A DNA stretch of 64,000 nt from Skeletonema tropicum (lineage: Eukaryota; Bacillariophyta; Thalassiosirophyceae; Thalassiosirales; Thalassiosiraceae): positions 2,914,001-2,978,000 of the forward strand of contig CM074127.1 in assembly GCA_037178625.1 (NCBI GenBank), in the 5' to 3' direction. The notes beneath the pieces were generated by a model, which ran no database searches, was not told where the DNA came from, and saw only the letters and a program-made list of their open reading frames with translations. Shown here in pieces: positions 1 through 12,157 of the stretch; positions within the stretch are counted from its first letter, which is position 1, and the number at the start of each line of letters is the position of its first letter. The translations under genes were made by a program, and so were the position numbers.

Positions 1-207
1 TTGCTTGCATCCAAAAAGCACGATGACGCCACATTTTGGCCACATCTGTTTTGACTCAGACGCGAGATGAGAGTGCGTGGCGGGCTGGACGCTGGACGAA
101 GCAGGACGCATAATGGCGGGACGGAACAGCCGGTCCCACTGTCCCTCTCCTATCCAGCCATGAGCACATCGTGCATCTAAATAGATCTAAATAATGAGAG
201 GAGCTAA

Positions 208-262
208 GTCGTTCGTTCTGTCGTTCTGTCGGTCGTTCGTTCTGTCGTTCTGTCGTTCTGTC
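208..262. repeat. Short tandem repeat (tcgttctgt-like)
   Basis: A stretch made of imperfect copies of a 9-base word close to tcgttctgt, alternating with tcgttcg. It lies in non-coding DNA upstream of the large satellite. No gene is seen around it. Confidence 0.8.
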
Positions 263-298
263 CGGGCCCTTTGGCGTGTCCTTTGGCCTTCACGGGCA

Positions 299-435
299 TT
301 TTCGATCGACTCTTTCTTTGATTGCCTTAGATTTGAATGTTCAGGGGGGTGATTTGACCCCTTGCCTCCCCCCGTTTTTAGAGTTTTCGATTGACTCTTT
401 CTTTGATTGCCTTAGATTTGAATGTTCAGGGGGGG
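299..435. repeat. Pair of ~50-bp direct repeats
   Basis: Two nearly identical copies of a segment running from ttttcgat to a run of G (299-349 and 384-435), 85 bp apart. One base differs near the start (c/t). The intervening segment ends in ttttagag. No reading frame is involved. The pair could be a remnant of a small duplication or of a mobile element, but no terminal inverted repeats or target duplications were found. Confidence 0.75.
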
Positions 436-806
436 ACACCCCGCGCAGCGGCTAGACGAGCGTCAGCGAGGCTAGTCGTGCCATGAAAGCGTCTTCTGCT
501 CCACTTCCACCCAAGCTCATTGAAACGTTCTACCAACCGAGAATAACTACCACCCAGTAATAAAAGACGAAGAAACAAGAGTCAGAATTATTGTTCAGTA
601 GGAGTACAATGGGTGATCAACGATAAAAGAAAAATATGCAAATGGCCAAGAGAAGAAAAGTGAGAAAAAAAATATATTTGAGTGCAACAAAAATCAATCC
701 CGTAAAGAAAAAGAATAAGTAAGTGATCTAAAAATGAAAACCCAATGACAAAAATGTAAATTCAACAAAGAGTAGCATGTGTAACCAACGAACGAAATAG
801 AACCTG
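436..806. other. AT-rich intergenic segment, no gene seen
   Basis: A-rich DNA leading into the satellite. No convincing reading frame, RNA gene or promoter was recognised. Confidence 0.6.
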
Positions 807-3800
807 ACCTCGTAGCTGACCTGATACAGTCCCATTACATCACGTGGCCAGAAGCAGAAGCGCCACATTCTACCAAATCGTATCTATCACCGTCAGTATG
901 GGCATGAGCCGCTTCTAGTGGCCCATTACAGTCGGCGGTGATACAAGGCAAGCTCATTTGTACCGCTCAGACGACTAGCGACCGTAGAAGCGATGCTACA
1001 ACCTCGTAGCTGATGTGAGAGGTCCAGTGTGGGCTGGCCGGCAGCACCACATCCTACCAACTCGTATCTATCGCCGTCAGTATGGGCATGAGCCGCTTCT
1101 AGTGGCCCATTCTAGTCGGCGGTGATACTAGACAAGCTCATATGTACCGCTCAGACGACTAGCGTCCGTAGAAGCGATGCTACAACCTCGTAGCTGATGT
1201 GAGAGGTCCAGTGTGGGCTGGCCAGCAGCACCACATGCTACCAAACCGTATCTATCATCGTCAGTATGGGCATGAGCCGCTTCTAGTGGCCAATTAAAGT
1301 TGGCGGTGATACCATAGAAGCTCATTTGTAACGCTCAGACGACTAGCGTCCAAAGAAGCGATGCTGAAACCTCGTAGCTGATGTGAGAGGTCCCATTTGG
1401 GCTGGCCGGACGCGCCACATTCAACTTCAACCAAATCGTATCTATCGTCGTCAATATTGGCATGAGCCGCTTCTAGTGACCCATTATAGTCGGCGGTGAT
1501 ACCATAGAAGCTCATATGCACTGCGCAGACTGATTGCGTACGTGGAAGTGATGCTAGATCCTAGTAGCTGATCTGAGAGGTCCCATTTGGGCTGGCCGGC
1601 AGCACCACACTCAACCATATCGTATCTATCGTCGTCTACATTGGCACGAGCCGCTTCTAGTGGCCCATTATAGTCGGCGGTGATACCATAGAAGCTCATT
1701 TGCACTGCGCAAACAGGTTGTTCCTTTGGAGCCCAAGATACACCTCGTAGCTGATCTGAGAGGTCCCATTTGGGCTGGCCGGCAGCACCACACTCAACCA
1801 TATCGTATCTATCGTCGCCAATATTGGCATGAGCCGCTTCTAGTGGCCCATTATAGTCGGCGGTGATACCATAGAAGCTCATTTGCACTGCGCAGACTGA
1901 TTGCGTACGTGGGAAGTGATGCTAGATCCTCGTAGCTGATCTGAGAGGTCCCATTTGGGCTGGCCGGCAGCACCACACTCAACCATATCGTAACTATCGT
2001 CGTCTACATTGGCACGAGCCGCTTCTAGTGGCCCATTATAGTCGGCGGTGATACCATAGAAGCTCATTTGCACTGCGCAGACTGATTGCGTACGTGGAAG
2101 TGATGCTAGATCCTCGTAACTGATCTGAGAGGTCCCATTTGGGCTGGCCGGCAGCACCACACTCAACCATATCGTATCTATCGTCGCCAATATTGGCATG
2201 AGCCGCTTCTAGTGGCCCATTATAGTCGGCGGTGATACCATAGAAGCTCATTTGCACTGCGCAGACTGATTGCGTACGTGGAAGTGATGCTAGATCCTCG
2301 TAACTGATCTGAGAGGTCCAATGTGGGCTGGCCGGCAGCACCACACTCAACCATATCGTATCTATCGTCGTCAATATTGGCATGAGCCGCTTCTAGTGGC
2401 CCATTATAGTCGGCGGTGATACCATAGAAGCTCATTTGCACTGCGCAGACTGATTGCGTACGAGGAAGTGATGCTAGATCCTAGTAACTGATCTGAGAGG
2501 TCCTATGTGGGCTGGCCGGCAGCACCACACTCAACCATATCGTATCTATCGTCGTCTACATTGGCATGAGCCGCTTCTAGTGGCCCATTATAGTCGGCGG
2601 TGATACCATAGAAGCTCATTTGCACTGCGCAGACTGATTGCGTACGTGGAGGCGATGCTAGATCCTCGTAACTGATCTGAGAGGTCCCATTTGGGCTGGC
2701 CGGCAGCACCACACTCAACCATATCGTATCTATCGTCGTCAATATTGGCATGAGCCGCTTCTAGTGGCCCATTATAGTCGGCGGTGATACCATAGAAGCT
2801 CATTTGCACTGCGCAGACTGATTGCGTACGTGGAGGCGATGCTAGATCCTCGTAGCTGATGTGAGAGGTCCCAGCATTTGGGCTGGCCGGCAGCACCACA
2901 CTCAACCATATCGTATCTATCGTCGCCAATATTGGCATGAGCCGCTTCTAGTGGCCCATTATAGTTGGCGGTGATACCATAGAAGCTCATTTGCACTGCG
3001 CAGACTGATTGCGTACGAGGAAGTGATGCTAGATCCTAGTAACTGATCTGAGAGGTCCAATGTGGGCTGGCCGGCAGCACCACACTCAACCATATCGTAT
3101 CTATCGTCGTCTACATTGGCACGAGCCGCTTCTAGTGGCCCATTATAGTCGGCGGTGATACCATAGAAGCTCATTTGCACTGCGCAGACTGATTGCGTAC
3201 GTGGAGGCGATGCTAGATCCTCGTAACTGATCTGAGAGGTCCCATTTGGGCTGGCCGGCAGCACCACACTCAACCATATCGTATCTATCGTCGTCAATAT
3301 TGGCATGAGCCGCTTCTAGTGGCCCATTATAGTCGGCGGTGATACCATAGAAGCTCATTTGCACTGCGAAGACTGATTGCGTACGTGGAAGTGATGCTAG
3401 ATCCTCGTAACTGATCTGAGAGGTCCCATTTGGGCTGGCCGGCAGCACCACACTCAACCATATCGTATCTATCGTCGTCAATATTGGCATGAGCCGCTTC
3501 TAGTGGCCCATTATAGTCGGCGGTGATACCATAGAAGCTCATTTGCACTGCGCAGACTGATTGCGTACGTGGAGGCGATGCTAGATCCTCGTAACTGATC
3601 TGAGAGGTCCCATTTGGGCTGGCCGGCAGCACCACACTCAACCATATCGTATCTATCGTCGTCAATATTGGCATGAGCCGCTTCTAGTGGCCCATTATAG
3701 TCGGCGGTGATACCATAGAAGCTCATTTGCACTGCGAAGACTGATTGCGTACGTGGAAGTGATGCTAGATCCTCGTAACTGATCTGAGAGGTCCCATTTG

Positions 3801-6116
3801 GGCTGGCCGGCAGCACCACACTCAACCATATCGTATCTATCGTCGTCAATATTGGCATGAGCCGCTTCTAGTGGCCCATTATAGTCGGCGGTGATACCAT
3901 AGAAGCTCATTTGCACTGCGCAGACTGATTGCGTACGTGGAAGTGATGCTAGATCCTCGTAACTGATCTGAGAGGTCCCATTTGGGCTGGCCGGCAGCAC
4001 CACACTCAACCATATCGTATCTATCGTCGTCAATATTGGCATGAGCCGCTTCTAGTGGCCCATTATAGTCGGCGGTGATACCATAGAAGCTCATTTGCAC
4101 TGCGCAGACTGATTGCGTACGTGGAAGTGATGCTAGATCCTAGTAACTGATCTGAGAGGTCCAATGTGGGCTGGCCGGCAGCACCACACTCAACCATATC
4201 GTATCTATCGTCGTCAATATTGGCATGAGCCGCTTCTAGTGGCCCATTATAGTCGGCGGTGATACCATAGAAGCTCATTTGCACTGCGAAGACTGATTGC
4301 GTACGTGGAAGTGATGCTAGATCCTCGTAACTGATCTGAGAGGTCCCATTTGGGCTGGCCGGCAGCACCACACTCAACCATATCGTATCTATCGTCGTCA
4401 ATATTGGCATGGGCCGCTTCTAGTGGCCCATTATAGTCGGCGGTGATACCATAGAAGCTCATTTGCACTGCGCAGACTGATTGCGTACGTGGAAGTGATG
4501 CTAGATCCTCGTAACTGATCTGAGAGGTCCCATTTGGGCTGGCCGGCAGCACCACACTCAACCATATCGTATCTATCGTCGTCAATATTGGCATGAGCCG
4601 CTTCTAGTGGCCCATTATAGTCGGCGGTGATACCATAGAAGCTCATTTGCACTGCGCAGACTGATTGCGTACGAGGAAGTGATGCTAGATCCTAGTAACT
4701 GATCTGAGAGGTCCAATGTGGGCTGGCCGGCAGCACCACACTCAACCATATCGTATCTATCGTCGTCAATATTGGCATGAGCCGCTTCTAGTGGCCCATT
4801 ATAGTCGGCGGTGATACCATAGAAGCTCATTTGCACTGCGCAGACTGATTGCGTACGTGGAGGCGATGCTAGATCCTAGTAGCTTATCTGAGAGGTCCCA
4901 TTTGGGCTGGCCGGCAGCACCACACTCAACCATATCGTATCTATCGTCGTCAATATTGGCATGAGCCGCTTCTAGTGGCCCATTATAGTCGGCGGTGATA
5001 CCATAGAAGCTCATTTGCACTGCGCAGACTGATTGCGTACGTGGAAGTGATGCTAGATCCTCGTAACTGATCTGAGAGGTCCCATTTGGGCTGGCCGGCA
5101 GCACCACACTCAACCATATCGTATCTATCGTCGTCAATATTGGCATGAGCCGCTTCTAGTGGCCCATTATAGTCGGCGGTGATACCATAGAAGCTCATTT
5201 GCACTGCGCAGACTGATTGCGTACGTGGAAGTGATGCTAGATCCTCGTAACTGATCTGAGAGGTCCCATTTGGGCTGGCCGGCAGCACCACACTCAACCA
5301 TATCGTATCTATCGTCGTCAATATTGGCATGAGCCGCTTCTAGTGGCCCATTATAGTCGGCGGTGATACCATAGAAGCTCATTTGCACTGCGCAGACTGA
5401 TTGCGTACGAGGAAGTGATGCTAGATCCTAGTAACTGATCTGAGAGGTCCTATGTGGGCTGGCCGGCAGCACCACACTCAACCATATCGTATCTATCGTC
5501 GTCAATATTGGCATGAGCCGCTTCTAGTGGCCCATTATAGTCGGCGGTGATACCATAGAAGCTCATTTGCACTGCGCAGACTGATTGCGTACGAGGAAGT
5601 GATGCTAGATCCTAGTAACTGATCTGAGAGGTCCTATGTGGGCTGGCCGGCAGCACCACACTCAACCATATCGTATCTATCGTCGTCAATATTGGCATGA
5701 GCCGCTTCTAGTGGCCCATTATAGTCGGCGGTGATACCATAGAAGCTCATTTGCACTGCGCAGACTGATTGCGTACGTGGAGGCGATGCTAGATCCTAGT
5801 AGCTTATCTGAGAGGTCCCATTTGGGCTGGCCGGCAGCACCACACTCAACCATATCGTATCTATCGTCGTCAATATTGGCATGAGCCGCTTCTAGTGGCC
5901 CATTATAGTCGGCGGTGATACCATAGAAGCTCATTTGCACTGCGCAGACTGATTGCGTACGTGGAAGTGATGCTAGATCCTCGTAGCTGATCTGAGAGGT
6001 CCCATTTGGGCTGGCCGGCAGCACCACACTCAACCATATCGTATCTATCGTCGTCTACATTGGCACGAGCCGCTTCTAGTGGCCCATTATAGTCGGCGGT
6101 GATACCATAGAAGCTG
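807..6116. repeat. 184-bp tandem satellite, about 29 copies
   Basis: The landmark ggctggcc recurs almost exactly every 184 bp from about 848 to 6011, giving 29 units; a degenerate remnant follows at about 6117-6180. The first units are diverged, and those from about 1570 on are very alike. Variants (ggaagtgatg versus ggaggcgatg, tcgtaact versus tagtaact, gcgcagac versus gcgaagac) recur in blocks, showing spread by unequal exchange. On the minus strand two of the three frames are open across a unit, so overlapping 73-116-codon reading frames appear throughout. Because 184 is not a multiple of three, the frame shifts at every unit and no long repeat protein can be read. I treat the array as a satellite rather than genes. 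The period is close to nucleosome spacing. Confidence 0.95.
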
Positions 6117-6495
6117 ATCGGCTGAAGTTCAAACTACAACTTCGTAGCTTATCTGGCAGCATCACACTCAACTATATCTATACTTATTTGTTTGATGATC
6201 ATTTATTATGTTCTTAGTCATGGTTTTTGTAACATTTTTATGCAGTTGTTTATTTTCAATGACGTCTTGGGAAAGTTTCTTTTTTTAATCCTTTGTTTCA
6301 TGTTATGAATGAGTACTTACTGATGTTATATTGAATTCATTTCTTGACGTTTTATTCAACACCCCTGTCTGAATGTCATAATTTCATCATGTATGGTCTA
6401 TTTGTAGTCCTATGCTTTACTGTGGTTGCAATATTATTGCTGCTCTTTACTACTTTAATATGGTTTGGTATTGCAACATGAAATTTTTTATATAC
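6117..6495. other. AT-rich spacer after the satellite
   Basis: It starts with a broken satellite remnant (to about 6180) and continues as T-rich DNA forming the 3' flank of the EHD-type gene on the minus strand. No gene is seen. Confidence 0.6.
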
Positions 6496-8606
6496 TCATG
6501 CATTTCGGGCAGCTTCTAGCAGGTTGGGGATATCCACACTGAATACCTTGTCCATTTCTTTCACCATCTTTTTATCTAATTTGTGTACTTCACTCAAATC
6601 TTTTATCTCTAACAGTGCTTGTCGGAATGGTTCTAATTCAGGAAAATCTCCCCTGGGCAGTTCATATCTTCTCGCGCACATGACGAATTCCCGTTCAAGT
6701 CGATCAATGAGTCGTCTCTGCTTTTCACGCTTCCCCCATGTGTACGGAAGCTGTTTCCTCAAGTAATGAATAATATAGGCATGGACCTTTACTGATCTGG
6801 CACGTTTCACCAGCTCATTGATTCGACGCATTACAGCATTTTGGGGAAGCTGTGCAATGTCATTAAACAGGTCAACTTTTTCCTGTGTCAATAATGCTGC
6901 CTGTTCCTTATTCTTTAGTGGTGCTCCCCAAAAGCTGCCCATGTACACACGGCAGACTTCAGGAGTCATCATCACCTTACCCAGACTCCACATGAGAGCA
7001 CCATACACACGCATTAATTGTTGCGTTGAGATAGAATCTGCTTTGTTCAAAATCACACGCATTTTGTCTTGATGTGGCTTCAAGAGTTCTATGACTCGTT
7101 TGAGTTCATCACTGATGTCAAGCTTGTGTGCATCGAACATACTGTTTCAATGTAAAAATAGACGAGAAAGCATGAAGTAATAGCGAGATGAGCGAGCCAA
7201 TATGTTGAAAGCATCGCGGTAGAGCAACATCAAGACAACACTCACATAATAATCAAGTCAGCACGTTCTGCAAACCACTTCATCACCTGTTCATAGTCGT
7301 AGTTCCTACCAATACTTTGCTTCTGACCAGATAAAATACCTGGCGTATCAACCAAAGTGATATTATTCAAGATTGGCGAATCCATTTCAACCCCCTCAAA
7401 ACGACTCAGGAAATTATTCCCAAACGGAGATAATCCTCGAAAGGGTCGATCACCCTGAGAACATAGGGCAGCTCCCGGAATGATCTTATCTCCGGAATCT
7501 CCCTTTAGAATTGCCACAAATCGATCAGTCGTTGGTTCAGGCCCAATGCGTTGACCTGGAAAGTCTCGTCCAAGCAAGTAACGAATGAAACTCGTCTTTC
7601 CTACGGAATATTGACCTAGTAGCAATACCATCGGTTTGGAATCAAAATCTGATGGACTCAATGGTGGAGAATGAAAGTGACCATATTTGGAGGATAGCTC
7701 TAACGGGCGAATTTTCTTTCGATATAATCGTTTCAATCCTGAAAAGATGATGTCTTTGTTAAACTGGGATAGATCCATGCCACCTCCTGTCTGTGATGAT
7801 TCCGATTGTTGCAGATCAATACCGTCATCGTCTGCTGTACCAAAGCCGCTTCTTGATGGGAGCAAATCATCATCATCATCCTCTTCGTCAAATCCGTACG
7901 GTGGTGGCTGTTGTTGTTGCTGTATTCTAGACGGAGCATTGTTTTGATTTTGTGATCGAGAGAAACCAGGTGAGTCTCCCGGAAACTCAGGCGGAGCATA
8001 TTGTTGCTGCTGCTGTTGCTGTTGATAAGGTGGACGTTGATATTGTTGTGGTGGTCCTCTTTGCTGCAAATTATCAGTACTTCTTTGCTGTGGGTGATGC
8101 TGCTGCTGTGAATATGGATGTTGTTGCTGTGGTGGCGCACCATCATATCTTTGCCCCCCTTGCTGCATTGGTGGACCATTATTTTGTTGCCATGGAGTTT
8201 GCGGTGGCGGTTGCTGCTGCTGGCCATACATTTGATGACGAGGCTGTTGCTGTCGGTGTGAAGGAGGATAATTCATTTGATGCTGATCTCCACGATTCGG
8301 TTGTTGCTGGTGCTGCTGCATATTATGATGTGTCGATTCTTGCTCATCGTCATCATCTGCCCACGGCAAGTCACCATCACCTATATAGTCAGCATATCCA
8401 CCACGACACAGCAGCGATTTCTTATTGCAGTCTTTCTGTATTGTTGATTCATCATTTGACAGTGAATTGCAATGAATCCAGGGTCCCAATGCACGTGCGT
8501 CGGTTGCTAATACAGAAAGAGCCGCCACAGTCAAAAAACTCACACACAGGATCATCATTTCTGATGGACAGTGCCGCAGCTTTGCCCCCCTTTGCCGTCT
8601 CATCAT
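6496..8606 (-). CDS. EHD-family dynamin-like ATPase with signal-like, Gln-rich N-terminus
   Basis: Two exons (8606-7246 and 7141-6496) join across a 104-bp intron with a gtgagt donor and cag acceptor. The junction restores the family motif reading LIIIMFDAHKLD. The predicted 668-aa protein has a hydrophobic N-terminal segment (CVSFLTVAALSVLA), a long Gln/Pro/Asn-rich region (about residues 95-225), an acidic stretch, then the EHD GTPase-like domain. That domain shows the P-loop GQYSVGKTSF (about 330), RIGPEPTTD, DTPGIL, NKAD and the MRVYGALMWSLGK helix. EHD proteins bind ATP and shape or cut membrane tubules. The EH domain usual in animal EHDs is absent after the helical region, and plants carry it at the N-terminus, which here is the Gln-rich region instead. 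An in-frame ATG at 8741 would add 45 residues; 8606 was chosen because it places the hydrophobic segment near the start. The 5' region is shared with the divergent phosphofructokinase gene. Confidence 0.85.
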
Positions 8607-8992
8607 TGTTGCTTCTACGACAGTCAACGTGCAAGCAATCGAAGTGATGCGATGAAACACGTTTTTGGTGCACAAAAAATGATAATTGTTGCGTACGTGG
8701 AACTTCATCGTAGATAGCGTAGCATGTACAAATAATTTCATCTACCTGTACATTGAGGCAGACAGAATTGAGGTTATGGGCCCCTGCCGACAAACAAAGC
8801 CAGCTGGATCCATCAAAAATCCGAACGCTTTTTTTGGTGATTTGGATCTTCTCTTCGTTGCATTGAATTTGCAGCATTGGAAGGAATCTACTTATCTTCC
8901 GTCGACGCGATGCAATTTTGAAAGCTACCGCTCTTGAAGAAGATCCAATCATAACTTTTCCACCGCAAAAATATTCATAGAAAACATCAACC

Positions 8993-10448
8993 ATGTCTGC
9001 TGCACAACACATGAACGTCGCCATGATGACCTCTGGAGGTTTGGCTCCATGTCTCTCCTCCTCCGTTGCCTACCTCATTGAATTCTGGGCAAGCGCATTG
9101 AAAGAAGGCAAGATCTCCGGCTTGACCATCCGTATGTACATTGATGGGTACAAGGGAGTGCTTACTGGCGACTCTACAGTCATTGCTCCAGAAATCTACG
9201 ATGACTGCTCATGTTTGCATGAGTTGGGCGGTTCTCCCATCGGCAACTCTCGTGTTAAGGTAAGCAAGATGACAAAGATTTAACGGTTCTATCTTTTTGA
9301 TAATTTCTATTGGCACATTCTCTGCGCATGATATATATTTATCGCACTTTTACTCACCACCACCAATTGATTACTCTGCTTCAAACTCATTGCCTATTCA
9401 TTCGTCCACACAATAACGTCCACCCACCACACACTAATGAAAACTGTCACACGCACACAAATCATATTATACACACAACTAACTTTAGCTCACCAACGTC
9501 AAAGATTGCATGGCTAGAGGATTCGTGAAGGAAGGTGAAACTCCACTTGAAGTTGCTGCACAACAACTCATTAAGGACGGTATCAATGTCATTCACACTA
9601 TCGGAGGAGACGATACCAACACACAAGCTGCTGAACTATCCAAGTATATTCTTGAGAAGCACGGAGGAAAGGTCGTAGTTGTTGGTATGCCCAAAACCAT
9701 TGATAATGATGTCTATCCCATCGTTCAAACTTTCGGTGCCGACACTGCTGCGGAACAGGGTGCACTCTTCTTCAAAAATGTTGTAAGCGAATCCTCTGCT
9801 AATCCTCGTATGCTCATCATTCATGAGGTTATGGGACGTGATTCTGGATACCTCACTGCTGCCACCGCAAAGAAGTACAGAGATTTAATGAAATCTGCCA
9901 AATTCTGTCCTGGGTTCACCACTACTGCCAAATCTCGTGATATTCACGCTGTTTGGATTCCTGAAGTTTCTCTTGACATTGCGAAGGAAGGAGCACGTCT
10001 TGAGAAAATCATGGATGACCATGGTTGCGTCAATGTATTCCTCAGTGAAGGTGCTGGCGTAGATGAAATTGTCGCCGAAATGGAGGCCAATGGAGAAGAG
10101 GTTCCCCGTGATGCATTTGGACATATTAGTCTTGCCAAGATCAACCCTGGTGTTTACTTCTCCAAACGTCTTGCAGGACTTGTAAAGGCAGAGAAGACTC
10201 TTGTCCAAAAGTCTGGTTACTTCGCTCGTGCCGCTGCATCCAACGAATTTGACCGTCAGTTGATTAAAGAGTGTGCGAAGGAGGGTGTTGCAAGTGCCAT
10301 TGCTGGAGTTTCAGGGTGCATGGGACAAGACGAAGACAAAGAAGGTACCCCTATCAGGGCCATTGAATTCACAAGAATCAAGGGAGGAAAGCACTTCAAC
10401 CCTGAATTGCCTTGGTTCAAGGAATTGAGGGCTGAGATTGGCATGTAA
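8993..10448 (+). CDS. Pyrophosphate-type 6-phosphofructokinase
   Basis: Exons 8993-9259 and 9489-10448 join across a 229-bp, CA-rich intron (gtaagc donor, ttag acceptor) in phase 0, giving 408 residues. The start ATG has an accATGt context and leads straight into the family's MTSGGLAPC segment. GGDDTNTQA (about residue 127) and MPKTIDNDV (about 156) form the nucleotide/pyrophosphate and catalytic region. The second Asp of GGDD is the residue that in this superfamily goes with pyrophosphate rather than ATP as phosphate donor. The expected reaction is fructose 6-phosphate + PPi to fructose 1,6-bisphosphate + Pi, in cytosolic glycolysis and gluconeogenesis. No targeting peptide is visible. Donor specificity is inferred from the motif. 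Confidence 0.9.
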
Positions 10449-11232
10449 AATTCTCACAGAAACCTGAAGGGGGAGTCCTCCTCCTGGACGGAAAAGAGAA
10501 TAGATACATATGTAATTTAAAAGCACTGTGTTAGTTTCAGAGTTTGCACATCGTAGAGCTTATCCAGGTGACTCGTCTTTTTGATTGAGCCACCCTTTCT
10601 GCATTGTCCGAGTCTTCGTAAGTATTTGTTCTCGACCTAGACAAAAAATTGATCAGCTTCCATGAGTATCAAAGCGTCACAGTTCAATCTGACAAGGCAT
10701 ACTAAAAAGTTACAAATGCCATGAAAGAATCAAGCTGTTGTCTATGTGCTGCTCTTATCACAGGCATTGTTCACTTTCACTACATATCTACCAACAATGA
10801 AGTATTATTGCATCATTTTTGTTTAAGATCACTTTAGTGAATGCAACCAAAGATGACAAGTACTCGTATTCCTAATGAGACCAAGCTCACAAGATAGAAG
10901 CAGGAACAAGGAAGGTTGATGGTGACATAAAGCTTGATGAATTTGCTTAGCGATAACGCAACTGCAGCTAAGATAAATGGCTATGTTGATGCATATATGT
11001 GCAGTCCAAGAAGTTAAAATACAAGAAGACTCATGAGGGGTAGCAGTCGCAAAATTAAGCTCTACTGTACTAGCTTAAGAATGAGTGTGCATTCGTATTT
11101 GACCGAACGAGATCATCTCAAAGCAATCACCTGATATTACACAAGCTCAATCATTGTATACACAAAGAGATAAGGACTCCCCTATACGCTACCTCCACAA
11201 TAAGAGATTGCATCCAGAGCACAAAATGAAAT
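10449..11232. other. Intergenic, no gene seen
   Basis: Lies between the convergent phosphofructokinase and small plastid protein genes. No convincing coding frame, RNA gene or repeat was found. Confidence 0.6.
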
Positions 11233-11722
11233 TTACTTTTGTCCAACAGTCTCGATATTCTTCATGAGCTCCTCAACCTTATCGTCAAGTCTCTCTTCGG
11301 CTTCCTTTTGGAGCTTCTCGAATTTGGCATCGTAATCGGGCTCGGCTCTGACAACAGTTCTGGCGACAGATTGTCTGCATTTATTTTTGTAGTAGTAGAG
11401 GTTTAGAGAGGAAACACAAAAGTAGAACGAACTGTGAGGTACATGTTTCGGAATGAAAATAATGTGAATAGTTTCCATCAGAACACCGTCCAGTAAAGTC
11501 AATTCTAGACTCTGCTCAACAGAGCGCAAGAGCAAAGGGGCCGGTACCAACCACACCAGCGAAGTGCATTTAATTCTACACTCAGCGAAGTGGGAAGGCC
11601 GAACCCCAAGAGAATTCCACAAGCCAATCTTTTTACATCCGACATATGGTGACATACCTAGGAACAGGGGCGAAAGCCGAGGCGGAGGCAATAGCAGCAA
11701 GGGCGAGGACGATCTTGTACAT
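11233..11722 (-). CDS. Small plastid-targeted protein (68 aa), function unknown
   Basis: Exon 1 (11722-11658) encodes a signal peptide followed by A-S-A-F-A-P, the diatom plastid bipartite presequence motif, then splices (AG/gtatgt donor, tgcag acceptor, 283-bp intron) to exon 2 (11374-11233). The junction is in phase and gives PVPRQSVARTVV. The product is 68 residues. After the presequence and transit part the mature protein would be about 36-40 residues: a charged, probably helical segment rich in Lys and Glu (KLQKEAEERLDDKVEELMK). The long open frame that overlaps exon 2 and the intron is not the gene. No family was recognised; a small thylakoid or stromal subunit is possible but unproven. 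The targeting call is stronger than any functional call. Confidence 0.75.
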
Positions 11723-12157
11723 GGTTGCGGTTGTTGGTTGTATGAAAGAGTAGTAGAAGAGTGTAGTGAACAACGTAGGTCACGCGGCGGAAGGCGGAAG
11801 AGGAGGTGTTTGTTGTTGCTGGTGTTTTGCGTGGGTACGTCAGTGGCTGGAGGCTGGGAGGACGTGCAGACTTGCGCGCCAGCCTCGCGTAGGGCTATGA
11901 GTGACGAATGATTGAGAAGTTGTGAGTTGAGGATATCTTTCAATTAGCAAGGACTGTCAATACGCACGAACTTCCGCTCCACCGAAGCCAACACCAAAAC
12001 CAAGCAAGAAGATGGCAGCATGCAGCGTGCAAAGAACAGCGATAGATATTGTCGGGGTACGGGTATTGCAGCAGCAAAAGACAATAGACCGCATTTACAA
12101 TAATCGCTGTGTCTTTGAGTAGATTCAAAATCTGAGCTCTTTGCTACCCCTATTACA
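11723..12157. other. Divergent 5' region between plastid small protein and RAP gene
   Basis: A 435-bp region flanked by the start codons of two oppositely oriented genes. It should hold both promoters. No clear TATA box or other motif was found. Confidence 0.5.

Noticed and set aside
1128..6033. About 20 minus-strand frames of 65-134 codons as a gene family
   Set aside because: They are all read from the 184-bp satellite, overlap one another, and shift phase each unit. No promoter or splice pattern supports translation.
807..6116. CRISPR-like array
   Set aside because: The whole 184-bp unit is repeated, with no unique spacers between short repeats, and the host is eukaryotic.
7952..8647. 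231-codon plus-strand Ala/Val-rich frame
   Set aside because: Antisense to the CAG/CAA glutamine tract of the EHD gene.
11233..11943. Continuous 236-codon frame as the gene
   Set aside because: It runs through the intron of the 68-aa plastid protein. Only its C-terminal 46 codons are coding, and the true start is in another frame at 11722.
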